NCBI GenBank assembly: GCA_018402305.1
Contig: JAGYJE010000006.1
Coordinates: 1 to 64,000 of the forward strand
DNA from: Puniceicoccaceae bacterium
GTDB taxonomy: Bacteria > Verrucomicrobiota > Verrucomicrobiia > Opitutales > Coraliomargaritaceae
DNA length: 64,000 bases
Direction of reading: 5' to 3'
In this document: piece by piece, positions 48,770 to 59,115 of the stretch
Layout of the letters: each line of letters begins with the position of its first letter
How positions within the stretch are numbered: the first letter of the stretch is position 1
The notes under the pieces: generated by a model
Databases searched by the model: none
The model's input: the letters and a program-made list of their open reading frames with translations, nothing else
Told to the model about the DNA's origin: nothing
Program-made: the position numbers and the translations under genes

Positions 48770-50005
48770 ATGTCCGCAGTTATTCCAGTCCAACTTATTG
48801 AAGATCCTCAGGGCCTCTCCGATTGCCCGGGCTTTCAAACGGCCGCGAGCGCTTGCGATATACGTGAAACCGGTGATACCACCCGCCTCGATCTGGCCCT
48901 GCTCTCGGCAGGCAAACCCTGCCATGCAGCGGGCGTCTTCACACAAAATGATGTCTGCGCCGCTCCCGTGCACGCCTGCCGTGCCATCCTCGCCAGTCCC
49001 ACAGCTAAGGTCGGCGGCATCGTTGTCAACAGTGGCAATGCCAACGCCGCCACCGGTGCATCCGGCATGCGCGATGCCAAAGAAATGGCCGCCCTCGCTC
49101 AGTCCGAAACGAATACTGAAGCACCCTTCCTGGTCTGCTCCACCGGCCGGATCGGCCGGAAACTCCCGATGGGAGAAATTCGCAGCGGCATTGCCAACGC
49201 TGCTCGCAGCCTCAACGAAAGCCCCGAGAACTCCCTCGCGGCCGCCGACGCCATTCTTACTTCGGATACCCGCCGTAAATGCGCTACGGCCCGGTTCCAC
49301 TACAAAACAAAGACCATCACTGTGGCCGGTATCGCCAAGGGCGCCGGTATGATCGAGCCCAATATGGCGACCATGCTCGCCTTTCTTGGCACTGATCTCG
49401 CCGCCGACAATACCGCACTCAAAAATACCCTGACCCGCGCCTGCAATCAGACGTTTAACCGTATCTCCATCGACGGCGATATGAGCACTAACGATACCGT
49501 GCTTCTACTAGCCAACGGATACTCACAACTCGAGCCAAACGAAGCCCCCGAACTCATCCAGGCCTTTCGGGAAGCTGTTTACAAGGTCTGCGATGCGCTC
49601 GCCGAGAAAATCGTGGGCGACGGCGAGAAGGTCACAAAACTCATCGAGCTTGTCGTTGAGGGCTGTACCAATGAACAGGATGCCGAAAAGGTCGCGCGCG
49701 CGGTGGGTAACTCCCTCCTTGTGAAAAGTTCCTGGTATGGCTCCGACCCCAACTGGGGGCGCCTTGCCTGCGCCGCTGGCTACGCGAGCATTGGTCTCAA
49801 GGAGAGCTGCTTTGACATCCATTATGATGATGTGCCCGCCATCCTCGGGGGCATCCCTCAGGATGCCAATACCGCTCTCTGGAAACAGATCGTGGCCAAA
49901 AAACGTTTCCGCATAACCTTGAATTTTAATCAAGGAAACCACTCCTTCCGCCTCCTCACCAGCGACCTTAGCGAAGCCTACGTCAACTTCAACAAGTCAG
50001 AGTAA
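48770..50005 (+). CDS. argJ: Glutamate N-acetyltransferase / amino-acid acetyltransferase (ArgJ)
   Basis: A 411-residue ArgJ that transfers the acetyl group from N-acetylornithine to glutamate, recycling it through arginine synthesis; many versions also make the first N-acetylglutamate. The self-cleavage site is visible as KGAGMIEPNMATMLAFLG, cut before the Thr, near residue 190. FTQNDVCAAPVHACRAIL, NSGNANAATGASGMRDAKEM and the C-terminal GRLACAAGYASIGLKESCFD are also typical. It follows argC and a family B array. A long antisense frame exists opposite but lacks any family match. Confidence 0.95.
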   Translation: MSAVIPVQLIEDPQGLSDCPGFQTAASACDIRETGDTTRLDLALLSAGKPCHAAGVFTQNDVCAAPVHACRAILASPTAKVGGIVVNSGNANAATGASGMRDAKEMAALAQSETNTEAPFLVCSTGRIGRKLPMGEIRSGIANAARSLNESPENSLAAADAILTSDTRRKCATARFHYKTKTITVAGIAKGAGMIEPNMATMLAFLGTDLAADNTALKNTLTRACNQTFNRISIDGDMSTNDTVLLLANGYSQLEPNEAPELIQAFREAVYKVCDALAEKIVGDGEKVTKLIELVVEGCTNEQDAEKVARAVGNSLLVKSSWYGSDPNWGRLACAAGYASIGLKESCFDIHYDDVPAILGGIPQDANTALWKQIVAKKRFRITLNFNQGNHSFRLLTSDLSEAYVNFNKSE

Positions 50006-50013
50006 TCCTCCGC

Positions 50014-50096
50014 GTAAAGGGCCACGCCCCACGCGGTCCCATCCCGCCACCCGCATCGCGTATCCCGCCACCCGCCACCCGCCACCCGCAGCCCAA
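50014..50096 (+). repeat. Family J and B repeats upstream of argB
   Basis: A cgcgtaaagggccacgcccc (family J) stretch at about 50012 is followed by cccgcca/cccgcat heptads to about 50090. The array ends within ten bases of the argB start. Confidence 0.7.
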
Positions 50097-50099
50097 ACA

Positions 50100-50990
50100 A
50101 TGCCTAACCTTCACCAACTCGACGTGACGACCAAGGCGGCCGTCCTCCTCGAAGCCCTGCCCTACATCCAACGCTTTCGCGATGCGATCTTTGTCGTGAA
50201 ATACGGCGGTGCCTTCATGGATGATGCCGATCCCGCTGTCCGCACGCGTGTGGCTACCGATATCGCTTTTCTCCATGCGGCCGGGATCAAAGTCGTCGTC
50301 GTCCACGGTGGCGGGAAAGCCATCACCCGTGCCCTGGCAGATGCCAAGGTTAGCACACAGTTCCAAAACGGCCTCCGCGTGACGGATGCCGATACCGTCA
50401 AAGTCGTCGATCACACCCTCAACAAAGTGGTCAACCTCGATATTTGCGAGATCCTCCAGGCCAAAAACGCCCGACCACTTTCCATTCCGGGCAACAACAT
50501 CCTCGTTTGCGAAAAGAAAAAAGTGGAGCTCAATGGTGAAACCCTCGACCTCGGATTCGTCGGTGAAACCCATACCGTTAAAACCAAAGTAATTAAAAAA
50601 GCCCTCAACGATGGCTACATCCCCATTATTTCGCCCATTGCATGCGATGAGGAGGGTCAGGTTTACAACACTAACGCCGATGCCGCCGCGGGTCGCGTGG
50701 CCGCTGCCCTTCGGGCCCGTCGCCTCGTCTATCTCTGCGATGTGCCCGGCCTCATGCGCGACATGAACCGCCCGGAATCGCTCATTTCCTCCCTCAACAT
50801 TAATGAGGTCGAGGATCTCCTCCTTAACGGCACCATTAGTCAGGGCATGATCCCTAAAACGGATAGTGCCGTGAAAGCCCTTCTCAGCGGAGTCCACCGC
50901 GTCCACTTCATCGACGGCGAACAACCACACAGCCTACTGCTCGAAATTTTCACCGATCAAGGGGTCGGCACCGAGATTGTAAATGCATAG
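50100..50990 (+). CDS. argB: Acetylglutamate kinase
   Basis: A 296-residue amino-acid kinase phosphorylating N-acetylglutamate. Motifs are FVVKYGGAFMDDADPAVRT near the N-terminus, KVVVVHGGGKAITRALADA, and the C-terminal NTNADAAAGRVAAALRARRL nucleotide site, followed by YLCDVPGLMRDM. The length is standard (about 295). The ATG follows a heptad array by a few bases. It precedes argD by 115 bases. Confidence 0.95.
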   Translation: MPNLHQLDVTTKAAVLLEALPYIQRFRDAIFVVKYGGAFMDDADPAVRTRVATDIAFLHAAGIKVVVVHGGGKAITRALADAKVSTQFQNGLRVTDADTVKVVDHTLNKVVNLDICEILQAKNARPLSIPGNNILVCEKKKVELNGETLDLGFVGETHTVKTKVIKKALNDGYIPIISPIACDEEGQVYNTNADAAAGRVAAALRARRLVYLCDVPGLMRDMNRPESLISSLNINEVEDLLLNGTISQGMIPKTDSAVKALLSGVHRVHFIDGEQPHSLLLEIFTDQGVGTEIVNA

Positions 50991-50995
50991 CCCGC

Positions 50996-51098
50996 CTGCA
51001 CCGGTCTGTTTTCTGGTTATTGTTTAATCCCTGATCCGTTTAAACCAACTGCCTAGCAACCGAAAACCAGACAACCAGATAACCGGAAACTGAACAAC
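50996..51098. repeat. Inverted repeat between argB and argD
   Basis: A ctgttttctggttattgttt word at about 51007 faces aaccagacaaccagataacc at about 51066, giving an inverted pair around a centre near 51030. This family differs from families A-J. Confidence 0.6.
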
Positions 51099-51105
51099 TT
51101 GCGTA

Positions 51106-52302
51106 ATGGACCATTACAACACCCTCATGAAAAACTACGGTCCGCCCGCCTTCAACGCCGTGCAGGGCAAGGGCCTTTACTTATACGATGAAGCGGGCCG
51201 TGCCTACCTCGACTTTAGTAGTGGGATTGCTGTGACCTCTCTGGGGCACTCGCACCCGAGGTGGGTCGCCGCTGTGCAGGCGCAGGCTGCCGAACTCACC
51301 CACTGCAGCAACCTCTTTGGCATACCGGGCCAACAACTACTGGCCGACCGCCTCGTCACCCAAGCCGGTCCGGGCCGTGTCCTCTTTTGCAATAGCGGTG
51401 CCGAGTCAAACGATGCTCTCATCAAACTCGCGCGGCTTCACGGCCAATATTTAACCGGTGCCGAAGGTAAACGCTACACCGTGGTGGCCGCACAGAATGC
51501 CTTTCACGGTCGCACCTTTGGCGGTATGGGTGCGACGCCTCAGGAAAAAATCCAGGGCGGATTCCGGCCTATGCTGGAGGGTTTTAAGTTCGGCCAGCTC
51601 AACGACATTGAGAGCTTCGATAAAATTATCGACGAGAGCGTGGCCGCCGTATTCCTGGAATCGATACAGGGCGAAGGCGGTGTCTTTCCCGCCGAGCCGG
51701 GATTCCTCCAGGAGCTGCGCGCCCTCTGCACCGAGCGAAGCGTCCTGCTCATGCTCGACGAGGTGCAATGCGGCATCGGCCGGAGCGGACACTTTTTCGC
51801 CTTCGAAAAAAGCGGCGTCCGCCCTGACGCCATTGGCATGGCCAAGGGCCTCGGCGGCGGCTTTCCCATTGGCGCTATTTGGGTCGCGGAAGCCTACGCC
51901 GAACTTTTTCAACCCGGCTCACATGGCACCACCTTCGGCGGAAGCCCCCTCGCCAGTGCCGCAGCCAATGCCGTGCTTGATGTTATCGAAGAAGAGGCGC
52001 TTATCGAGAAGGTCGCTGCCAACAGCCCCGCGTGGCACGATGCCCTCAATGCGCTCGCCGACAAATACCCGAACCAAATCGACTGCGTGCGCGGCGCTGG
52101 CTACATGGTCGGTCTCGCCCTCAAGCCCCAAGGCCACAATCTGAAGGTCACCGCCGCAGCACGGGAGAAGCAACTCCTCATCGTCCCCGCCGGGCACAAT
52201 GTAATCCGTCTCCTCCCCGCGCTCATCGCCACCCCCGAACAACTCAACCAATCCGTTACCATCCTCGACGAAGTTCTTGCTACGCTTGCAACTGCAATTT
52301 GA
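51106..52302 (+). CDS. argD: Acetylornithine aminotransferase
   Basis: A 398-residue class III PLP aminotransferase converting N-acetylglutamate semialdehyde to N-acetylornithine. GKGLYLYDEAGRAYLDFSSG lies near the N-terminus and HGRTFGGMGATPQ near residue 130. The PLP-binding lysine is in AIGMAKGLGGGFPIGA, after LLMLDEVQCGIGRSGHFFAF. Family members also act in lysine synthesis as succinyldiaminopimelate aminotransferases, so a dual role is possible. It is fourth in the arg cluster. Confidence 0.94.
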   Translation: MDHYNTLMKNYGPPAFNAVQGKGLYLYDEAGRAYLDFSSGIAVTSLGHSHPRWVAAVQAQAAELTHCSNLFGIPGQQLLADRLVTQAGPGRVLFCNSGAESNDALIKLARLHGQYLTGAEGKRYTVVAAQNAFHGRTFGGMGATPQEKIQGGFRPMLEGFKFGQLNDIESFDKIIDESVAAVFLESIQGEGGVFPAEPGFLQELRALCTERSVLLMLDEVQCGIGRSGHFFAFEKSGVRPDAIGMAKGLGGGFPIGAIWVAEAYAELFQPGSHGTTFGGSPLASAAANAVLDVIEEEALIEKVAANSPAWHDALNALADKYPNQIDCVRGAGYMVGLALKPQGHNLKVTAAAREKQLLIVPAGHNVIRLLPALIATPEQLNQSVTILDEVLATLATAI

Positions 52303-52329
52303 TCAGGGACTAGAACTGAGGAACGAAAG

Positions 52330-52380
52330 CGGTTCGATTAAATACAACCCGTATCTCGCATCTCATATCCCGCACCACAA
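52330..52380 (+). repeat. Family B heptad array upstream of argF
   Basis: Units cccgtat, ctcgcat, ctcatat and cccgcac run from about 52349 to 52376, ending 7 bases before the argF ATG. Confidence 0.75.
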
Positions 52381-52383
52381 CCA

Positions 52384-53322
52384 ATGCACCATTTTTTAAA
52401 AGAAACCGACTTCTCTCTGGAACAGGCTCAAGAGGTCTTCACCCTTGCCAAGGAGTTGAAGGCAAACCGCCTCAATGGCCCACGGGCACTCAACCAACAA
52501 TCCTGGGGCCTGCTTTTCTACAAAAGCAGTACGCGCACGCGGATCTCCTTTGAGGTGGGTGTTAACGAGTTGGGCGGCTACCCGGTCGTTCTCAATTCGC
52601 AGACCACCCAAATCGGCCGCGGGGAAACGATCGAAGATACCGCGCGGGTCATGTCGCGCTACCTCCACGGGCTCGTTATCCGGACCTACGGTCACGAAAT
52701 CGTCGAGGCATTCGCCGAACATGCCAGCATGCCGATCGTTAATGGCCTGACTGATTTCAACCACCCCTGCCAGCTCTACGCCGATATCTTTACCCTCCTT
52801 GAACGCTACTCGCCCGAGGCGATGGACATTGCCTCACTGCGCGGGAAGAAAGTCGCCTTTCTCGGTGACACCGCCTGCAACATGGCGAACTCGTGGATTC
52901 ATACCGCCGCCATGTTCGGCATGGATATCACCCTCGCCGGTCCAGATGGCTTTGCCCCCTCGGCGACCATCGATGCCGCATTAAAAGCCGACGGGCTGCC
53001 TAAAAACTACCGCATAACCCAAGATGCAGAAGAGGCCTGCCAGGGTGCTGACGTGCTCTATACCGATGTCTGGGTCTCCATGGGCAATGAAGCTGAGGCC
53101 GAGGAACGTAAACGTCGCATGGCCCCCTACCAGATCACCACGGAGCTACTCGCGCTTGCCAATCCGAATGCCTACTTCATGCACTGCCTTCCCGCCCACG
53201 CCGGGGAAGAGGTGAGCCAGGCTGTGCTCGATAGTCCGCAATCCATCATCTTCGATGAAGCTGAAAACCGTTTGCACGCTCAAAAAGCGATTCTTGCCAA
53301 ACTGGTTGAGCTGAATCGCTGA
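52384..53322 (+). CDS. argF: Ornithine carbamoyltransferase
   Basis: A 312-residue enzyme forming citrulline from ornithine and carbamoyl phosphate. The carbamoyl-phosphate loop is SSTRTRISFEVGVNELGGYP, the substrate motif is HPCQLYADI near residue 120, and HCLPAHAGEEV is the C-terminal signature. The length matches the family (about 310). It ends the arg run; argG and argH are not in the window. carA, which provides carbamoyl phosphate, lies at 60383. Confidence 0.95.
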   Translation: MHHFLKETDFSLEQAQEVFTLAKELKANRLNGPRALNQQSWGLLFYKSSTRTRISFEVGVNELGGYPVVLNSQTTQIGRGETIEDTARVMSRYLHGLVIRTYGHEIVEAFAEHASMPIVNGLTDFNHPCQLYADIFTLLERYSPEAMDIASLRGKKVAFLGDTACNMANSWIHTAAMFGMDITLAGPDGFAPSATIDAALKADGLPKNYRITQDAEEACQGADVLYTDVWVSMGNEAEAEERKRRMAPYQITTELLALANPNAYFMHCLPAHAGEEVSQAVLDSPQSIIFDEAENRLHAQKAILAKLVELNR

Positions 53323-53351
53323 CGCTCCCTAAAAACACGGAAGCGTCCGAC

Positions 53352-54572
53352 TCACCTGAACACCGCCCGTCGCAAGGCATTGACCACCGCGACATCCCCC
53401 CAGGGTGCCCCACGCGCTGTCTGCGGAGTCACCGGGTACCGTCGCCCACGCCCCGCCTGCCACGCCGCCGCATAGCCCCGAACAAACTCCGCCGTGCCCA
53501 GCACAGCCCCATCCGTGAAATAACGCACCCGGCAGCGCAGGACCACCGACATCGGTAGCTCGCCATTCTCCTCGTTCAAGACCCGCTCCGCCGTCGCCCG
53601 GTCAATCCGCTTCCCCCGGCAATCCCAAGGAGAAGCCCCCTTCCCAAAGATCAAACTCCGATGCGCCGCCAAAGCCGACTTTAAACGGGCCCCGTGTCTC
53701 GCATCCCGCGCCCCGTCTCTCGCATCCCGTAGCTCGCCACCCGCATCCCGTAGCTCGCCACCCGCATCCCGCACCCCGGATCTCGCATCCCGCACCCCGG
53801 ATCCCGAATCCCGTATCCCGCCACCCGTATCCCGTATCCCGCCACCCGTATCCCGTATCCCGCCACCCGTATCCCGTATCTCGCCACCCCTATCCCGCAG
53901 CTCGCCACTCGCATACGTCGCCCAAACCACCCCCAGCCCATGCTGCGCCTTCAGATGCCCCGCCACCGCCTCCGCATAGCCGCACCAGCGGTAGTCCTTC
54001 GGATCCTCCACCAGCCCCGCCCGAACCGGGTTCAGGTCGATATAAGCTGCCATCGTCTCGTAGCGGGATTGTCCTTCCTCCACCAGCACACTCTTAAAAC
54101 GGTCCATCCACAAGGTGCCCAGTCGATTGTCATGGTTCCGGTTATACCAGATCGAAAAGCGCTGCTTCAGCGTCTTCATGAACTCCGACAAATCGTGCAT
54201 CCGGGCCAATAGCTGCGCCCGCACCGCTACTGCTTCCTCCGTCCCCTCGCGCAGAGCGCTCTCCAAACGGGCAAAGGACGCCGTCTGATACCGTGTCGGC
54301 TTCGGGTAGAGTACCTTAAAGCGCCGCAGGAGCTCCGCATCCGAGACCGCCCGGTCCTTCTCCGGCACCCGCACCAGCACATGGAAGTGGTTGCTCATGA
54401 TCGAATACGTCAGCACCTCCACCCCCGAAAAATCCGCCACCCGCCAGAGCAGACGCCGCAGCACCTCCTTCTCCCGGTCACCCAAAAGCATCTGCCCACC
54501 CACAATACGGCTCATCGCATGGTGGATAACTGTAGATTTCTTCGACACCAATCTGCGTATTCGTTTTCCCAT
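53352..54572 (-). CDS. REP-associated tyrosine transposase (RAYT), IS200-like HUH family, with its own repeats in frame
   Basis: A 406-residue Y1-HUH transposase starting at 54572 (MGKRIRRLVSKKSTVIHHAM). The metal motif is NHFHVLVRVP with H62 and H64; the catalytic Tyr is probably Y143 in IWYNRNHDNRLGTLWMDRF, the RAYT signature. RAYTs act on dispersed REP-type repeats in trans. Residues 223-296 are a ten-fold 7-residue repeat (GGGIRDT, GGELRDA and variants) encoded by family B heptads at 53685-53906. A longer frame starts at GTG 54593. The C-terminal ORF beyond the insert is intact (KSALAAHRSLIFGKGASPWD onward). Catalytic activity cannot be judged. Confidence 0.85.
   Translation of the reverse strand: MGKRIRRLVSKKSTVIHHAMSRIVGGQMLLGDREKEVLRRLLWRVADFSGVEVLTYSIMSNHFHVLVRVPEKDRAVSDAELLRRFKVLYPKPTRYQTASFARLESALREGTEEAVAVRAQLLARMHDLSEFMKTLKQRFSIWYNRNHDNRLGTLWMDRFKSVLVEEGQSRYETMAAYIDLNPVRAGLVEDPKDYRWCGYAEAVAGHLKAQHGLGVVWATYASGELRDRGGEIRDTGGGIRDTGGGIRDTGGGIRDSGSGVRDARSGVRDAGGELRDAGGELRDARDGARDARHGARLKSALAAHRSLIFGKGASPWDCRGKRIDRATAERVLNEENGELPMSVVLRCRVRYFTDGAVLGTAEFVRGYAAAWQAGRGRRYPVTPQTARGAPWGDVAVVNALRRAVFR
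53685..53906 (-). repeat. Family B heptads in the RAYT coding sequence
   Basis: On the plus strand the units cccgtat, cccgcca and cccgtat repeat about 30 times in three-unit groups (21 bp). The translated repeat is seven residues long. Similar arrays lie at 32698-32830 and in the arg cluster. Confidence 0.9.
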
Positions 54573-54673
54573 TCCCTCACTGTCTACTTGCACCTAAAAA
54601 CACGTCAACCTAAAAATTTATTACGCGGCTAAAAAATGTGAGCGATCTTCGAGCAGAATACCTCTGTCAGCTC

Positions 54674-56614
54674 TTAAAAACCGGCTCGCTCGGGATATTG
54701 CTCTATAAACTCTAAAAAGATGTCTTTGGCCACGGGACCCGCTGTGGAGCCACCTTGGAAGCGATCGCTGGCGCTGGTGCCTTCGACCATGACAGCGACG
54801 GCGATTTGTGGATCTTCCACCGGGGCTGTGCCGATAAACCACGCAAGATTCACATTTTCACCATGAGCACGAAAATCGGCAGTGCCGGTCTTTCCGGCAA
54901 TGCGCAGGCCTTCAATTTGAATGAGTCGACCAGTTCCATAGGGACTAACAACCCGCTCCATGCCCTCCCAAAGTTCGGCACGCTGCTCAAGTGTTAAACC
55001 GATCGACTCTCCACCGTGGCGGACCTCGGCAGCCGCTTCTGCTGTGAGTGCTCTGAGTGTGGGCTGCGTCCGGGTTTCACCGCGGGCTATCGAAGCCATC
55101 ACCGTTGCCATCTGTAGCGGGGTGACGAGAAGAAAGCCCTGTCCGATAGCCGTATTAACGGTATCACCGGGCACCCAACCGGCGCCGATCTCCCCGCGCT
55201 TCCACTCCATCGAAGGCACGACCAGACGGCCGGTCTCAAAGGGGATTTCGATGCCCGTTTTTTTGTCCAGTCCAAAGCGCTTGGCCTCCGCACTCAGCAC
55301 ATCAATCCCCATACGCAAGCCCTCTGCATAAAAAAACACGTTACAACTGCCTTCGATTGCGGCGGCTTCATCGACGATGCCATGGCCATTTCGGGCATGG
55401 CAGCGAAAGATCCGGTTACCCACACGGTAAACACCCTGGCAGTCGTGCTCCGTGTTCAAGCTTGTCGTGCCAGCGCGTGCGGCCGCAATGGCTGTAATCA
55501 ACTTAAATGTCGAACCCGGCGGGTAGGAAAGCTGAACGGCTCGATTGAGCCAAGCGCCCCTTTCGTTGATGGAGTCGAATATCTTTCGGGGGATGAAAGG
55601 GCTGAGGTCATTCAGATCATAGCTCGGCTGGCTGACAATTGCGAGCACCTCACCGGTGCGAACGTCGAGCACCACGGCCGCACCGGTGCGATCCCCTAGT
55701 GCATTCTCAGCGGCCAGTTGCAGATCGATATCAATACTAGTGACAAGATCTTGTCCCTGAACGGGTGTCTTTTGCTCCAGCAAGCTGTCTTGAAAACCAA
55801 GTGGATCGACCCGCCATATCTCGGTGCCGATCTGGCCGGAGAGCCAATCATCAAAGAAGCTCTCCAGGCCGGACTTACCTTCCTGGGTTTTAAAGGTATA
55901 GGTCTTGATGCCATCGTCCGGAATTTCCTCAGGGTCCGGATAGACGTTTTGCACATAGCCAAGGGCGTGTGCTGCGGCCCCGTCATAGGGGTAGTAACGG
56001 GCCGTCCCCGTGTGGATTTCAATAGGAGACTGCACGGGCACTTGCTCGATCAGCCGGGCGTATTCATCAGGCTTCAGGTCCTCCACGAGTACGAGCGGCA
56101 GGAGTAGTTGCTCGTTAAAATGCCGAATAATTTCCTTAGTGGAAACCGTATCCGCACGCCCTGTGATACGGTTGATCGTGTCCACGTAGCCTTGAATCAC
56201 GTTTTGCCTCGCTACCCACTGAAGCTCGTTATAATTCGGAATGAGGCTGGCCTCAGTGCGCCCGGTTTCGGGGGTCGCATCGTAGAGCTCTTTCAGGCGC
56301 TCGCGTTCTGCGCGGATAATTGTGGAGTATTCGGAGCGAAACTCGCGGCGCAGGTCATCCAAATAGACGACTGCCGAGTAGTGCGGTCGGTTGCCGACGA
56401 GCAGATTGCCCTTGCGATCGTAAATATCACCACGAGGACCCGGCTTTAGAATGCGGCGTTCGGTCTGGCGCTTTTCGATCGCTTCGTATTTCTGATTCGC
56501 GATGAGCTGGCGCCAGCCAAGCCCGACCACTAAGGTTACCCCGGCCAAGAGAACGATCCAAAAGAAGAATACAATCCGAGGATTCTCCCGCCGATGCACA
56601 TCGAATTGGCTCAT
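54674..56614 (-). CDS. mrdA: Penicillin-binding protein 2
   Basis: A 646-residue class B PBP. A membrane anchor lies near residue 20 ([20 protein letters not shown]). The transpeptidase motifs are STFK in [16 protein letters not shown] in [12 protein letters not shown] and KTGT in [16 protein letters not shown]2 cross-links lateral-wall peptidoglycan with the rod complex. The ATG overlaps the mreD stop by four bases (ATGA). With mreB, mreC and mreD upstream on the same strand it forms the rod-shape operon. Confidence 0.94.
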   Translation of the reverse strand: MSQFDVHRRENPRIVFFFWIVLLAGVTLVVGLGWRQLIANQKYEAIEKRQTERRILKPGPRGDIYDRKGNLLVGNRPHYSAVVYLDDLRREFRSEYSTIIRAERERLKELYDATPETGRTEASLIPNYNELQWVARQNVIQGYVDTINRITGRADTVSTKEIIRHFNEQLLLPLVLVEDLKPDEYARLIEQVPVQSPIEIHTGTARYYPYDGAAAHALGYVQNVYPDPEEIPDDGIKTYTFKTQEGKSGLESFFDDWLSGQIGTEIWRVDPLGFQDSLLEQKTPVQGQDLVTSIDIDLQLAAENALGDRTGAAVVLDVRTGEVLAIVSQPSYDLNDLSPFIPRKIFDSINERGAWLNRAVQLSYPPGSTFKLITAIAAARAGTTSLNTEHDCQGVYRVGNRIFRCHARNGHGIVDEAAAIEGSCNVFFYAEGLRMGIDVLSAEAKRFGLDKKTGIEIPFETGRLVVPSMEWKRGEIGAGWVPGDTVNTAIGQGFLLVTPLQMATVMASIARGETRTQPTLRALTAEAAAEVRHGGESIGLTLEQRAELWEGMERVVSPYGTGRLIQIEGLRIAGKTGTADFRAHGENVNLAWFIGTAPVEDPQIAVAVMVEGTSASDRFQGGSTAGPVAKDIFLEFIEQYPERAGF

Positions 56615-57141
56615 AGCAGCGGCAGTTCCTCCGGCTCATTTTCAAGATGAAATAGCATGAAGAGCATGCGTTCGAAATTAAAAAACCAAGGTGCCACGAC
56701 AAGGAGCGCCCCATGTGAGGCCAGGCTGGTTGTCGCCACCTGGATCCAAAACGCGACGCTGCTCCACTCGGGAAATCCAGCAGCCAACGAGAGCAAGCCG
56801 ATCATAAAAAAATTGAGCCCGTGCGCTATAAGAATCGGATGATAGTTATGCTCGGCGCGAAAGCGGGAGCGCGTCATGAAAACAAAAGCTCCACAAAGGA
56901 GCAAGCCGCTCGTGCAAAGACCGAAAGGAACGGGCAACGCGGCATCCACCCAAAGCCCGGAAAAAAGTGTACAGATAAAGTAGGACTGATGGCGCAGGTA
57001 AAGGGCAGGAAGAACCACCATCGGCCCAAGAAGTAGCAGGTAGACGGGCGACGCGGCCAGAGCCGAGTTGACCAACAGCATCAGGAAAAGCAGCAGCGCG
57101 TTGGCACAAAAAAACACTATGGCTCTGGGATCAAGGAGCAT
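56611..57141 (-). CDS. mreD: Rod shape-determining protein MreD
   Basis: A 176-residue membrane protein with about five hydrophobic helices, such as [20 protein letters not shown] and [20 protein letters not shown]-type stretches, without strongly conserved residues. Its position between mreC and mrdA and the ATGA overlaps identify it as MreD. It helps link MreC to the PBP2 complex. The start overlaps the mreC stop by 11 bases. Confidence 0.8.
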   Translation of the reverse strand: MLLDPRAIVFFCANALLLFLMLLVNSALAASPVYLLLLGPMVVLPALYLRHQSYFICTLFSGLWVDAALPVPFGLCTSGLLLCGAFVFMTRSRFRAEHNYHPILIAHGLNFFMIGLLSLAAGFPEWSSVAFWIQVATTSLASHGALLVVAPWFFNFERMLFMLFHLENEPEELPLL

Positions 57142-57982
57142 TGTTTACAGAGTCAGTTGGGGACAGTGAAATCAGCACAGCGACCTCGTGCAGACTGAGC
57201 AACCGGGGGTCAAGTTCCACTTGGCCTGCCTGAAAAATCCCCGAGCTTCCCGGCTCAAGCCAAGTAACTCTGCCGATAGACAGGCCCGGCGGAAAGCTGC
57301 CACCAAGCCGCGTAGAAACAAGCTGAAGCGGAGCCTGGCGGGATGCCATGATATCTTGGGGCGCGTCCCGAACGGAGCCTACAGGGTCTCCAAAACCGCT
57401 TTGGGGAGCACCCTGATAGACGACCGGCCGCTCATCGCCCTCGAACCGTGCGGCTATACGGAAATTCGGACTGGTGATGAGTTCCACACGGCTTGTGAAG
57501 GCATCGACCTCAACGACGCGGCCGACGACCCCGCCTGAGAAAACCACCGCCGCTCCGACCGGGATGTCAAAGTCTCGCCCTTTCCTAATTATCAGATGCT
57601 GCCACCATGCGCTCAGGTCGCGCCGGATGACCCGGGCCACCTCGTATCGAAACTCACGGCGACTGGGGAGATTGAGGATTGCTTCGAGGCGCTCGACCTC
57701 AAGCTCGAGAGTGCGATTGCGCTGCGCGTTGAACTGGTAGAGTGATTTGATGCGAGCTAGATCGCGCCCGGCTTCAATGAGTTCGACTTTTGAGTGGCTA
57801 CGGCGCGCCCAGAACCCCTCCAGATCGTCAAGATAGGAGGTGGCCACCCAAGCGGGCGCCTGAAACTCTGCAAAGCTAACCTGCATGAAGGATTTAACGG
57901 TCGTCGGGATGACCCACCATGCCGCCAGAAAGACGCCCAAGGCGACCAGCGGTTTTACCTTATCGAGGCGGAGCTTCGCCAC
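57131..57982 (-). CDS. mreC: Rod shape-determining protein MreC
   Basis: A 283-residue membrane-anchored protein (helix at about residues 12-32) with a coiled coil at about residues 60-95 (ELIEAGRDLARIKSLYQFNA) and a beta-rich periplasmic domain that includes PVGAAVVFSGGVVGRVVEVD, SRVELITSPNFRIAARFEGD and LSIGRVTWLEPGSSGIFQAG. MreC forms the core of the rod complex outside the membrane. It starts 9 bases after the mreB stop. Confidence 0.9.
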   Translation of the reverse strand: MAKLRLDKVKPLVALGVFLAAWWVIPTTVKSFMQVSFAEFQAPAWVATSYLDDLEGFWARRSHSKVELIEAGRDLARIKSLYQFNAQRNRTLELEVERLEAILNLPSRREFRYEVARVIRRDLSAWWQHLIIRKGRDFDIPVGAAVVFSGGVVGRVVEVDAFTSRVELITSPNFRIAARFEGDERPVVYQGAPQSGFGDPVGSVRDAPQDIMASRQAPLQLVSTRLGGSFPPGLSIGRVTWLEPGSSGIFQAGQVELDPRLLSLHEVAVLISLSPTDSVNNAP

Positions 57983-57991
57983 GGCACTGCG

Positions 57992-59014
57992 CTAGCTTTT
58001 AGGGTTACCCGTGAGGTCCTTGAGCAAGAAGGCGAGTTCATGCAAGACCATGCCGGTGCCAATAGCGACCGCACTAAGAGGATCGTCGGCGATAACAACG
58101 GGCAAGCCGGTCGCATCGCTGAGTTGCTGGTCGAGGCCCTTGATTAGGGCGCCACCACCGGCAAGAAAAAAACCGCGATTAACGAGGTCTGCAGAAAGTT
58201 CCGGAGGACAACGCTCAAGAGCGTTCCGCACCAGATCGACGATGGAAGCGATGGTATCGGAGAGTGCATCACGGATTTCCTGGGATGTAATCGTAATGGT
58301 CTTAGGCAAGCCGGCGACCGAATCGCGCCCCCGCACTTCCATGGAGACTTCCTCCTCCAGCGGGAAGGCGGAGCCGACCTTAATCTTAATTTCCTCAGCC
58401 GTGCGCTCCCCGATCATTAGATTGTAGGCGCGCTTCATGTAATTGACGATCGCTGTATCGATCTCGTCCCCCCCGACGCGGATGCTCTTGGTATAAACCA
58501 CGCCCGCGAGAGAGATAATGGCGACCTCTGTGGTACCACCACCAATGTCTACAATCATGTTCGCTGCGGGCTCATCGATCGGTAGGCCCACGCCAATCGC
58601 AGCGGCCATCGGCTCTTCAAGCAGGACGACATCACGCGCTCCGGCGCGAATGGCCGAGTCTTTCACGGCGCGCCGTTCCACCTCAGTAATACCGGAGGGC
58701 ACGGCAACCACGATGCGGGGAGCGACAAAAGTCTTTTTCCGGTTCACCTTGTTGATGAAGTAGCGGAGCATCGCCTCGGTAATCTCGAAATCGGCGATTA
58801 CCCCGTCTTTCATGGGGCGAATGGCGGTGATGTTCCCTGGGGTGCGACCAAGCATTTTCTTAGCCTCGGAACCAACCGCACAAACTTTCTTTGTCGAGGA
58901 GTAGATGGCGACGACACTGGGCTCACGAAGAACGATGCCCTTTTCTTTAGCGAAAACTAGGGTGTTGGCAGTGCCGAGGTCGATACCAATGTCGTTAGAG
59001 AGAAATCCGAACAC
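57992..59014 (-). CDS. mreB: Rod shape-determining protein MreB
   Basis: A 340-residue actin-like ATPase. Phosphate 1 is [20 protein letters not shown] at the N-terminus; phosphate 2 is [20 protein letters not shown]; the adenosine motif is [20 protein letters not shown]. MreB filaments direct lateral wall growth. It is the first gene of the operon with mreC, mreD and mrdA. A perfect TTGACA on the minus strand at 59093-59088 may belong to its promoter; no good -10 was found. Confidence 0.96.
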   Translation of the reverse strand: MFGFLSNDIGIDLGTANTLVFAKEKGIVLREPSVVAIYSSTKKVCAVGSEAKKMLGRTPGNITAIRPMKDGVIADFEITEAMLRYFINKVNRKKTFVAPRIVVAVPSGITEVERRAVKDSAIRAGARDVVLLEEPMAAAIGVGLPIDEPAANMIVDIGGGTTEVAIISLAGVVYTKSIRVGGDEIDTAIVNYMKRAYNLMIGERTAEEIKIKVGSAFPLEEEVSMEVRGRDSVAGLPKTITITSQEIRDALSDTIASIVDLVRNALERCPPELSADLVNRGFFLAGGGALIKGLDQQLSDATGLPVVIADDPLSAVAIGTGMVLHELAFLLKDLTGNPKS

Positions 59015-59115
59015 AGTGAGTTTGGTGGTTGAACGCGTTGATGACTTGTCGTGGGAAAATAGAAGAATTTCTATGAAAGCTTTTGAATGTCAAATGATTA
59101 CCTTCAGCAAAGCGA

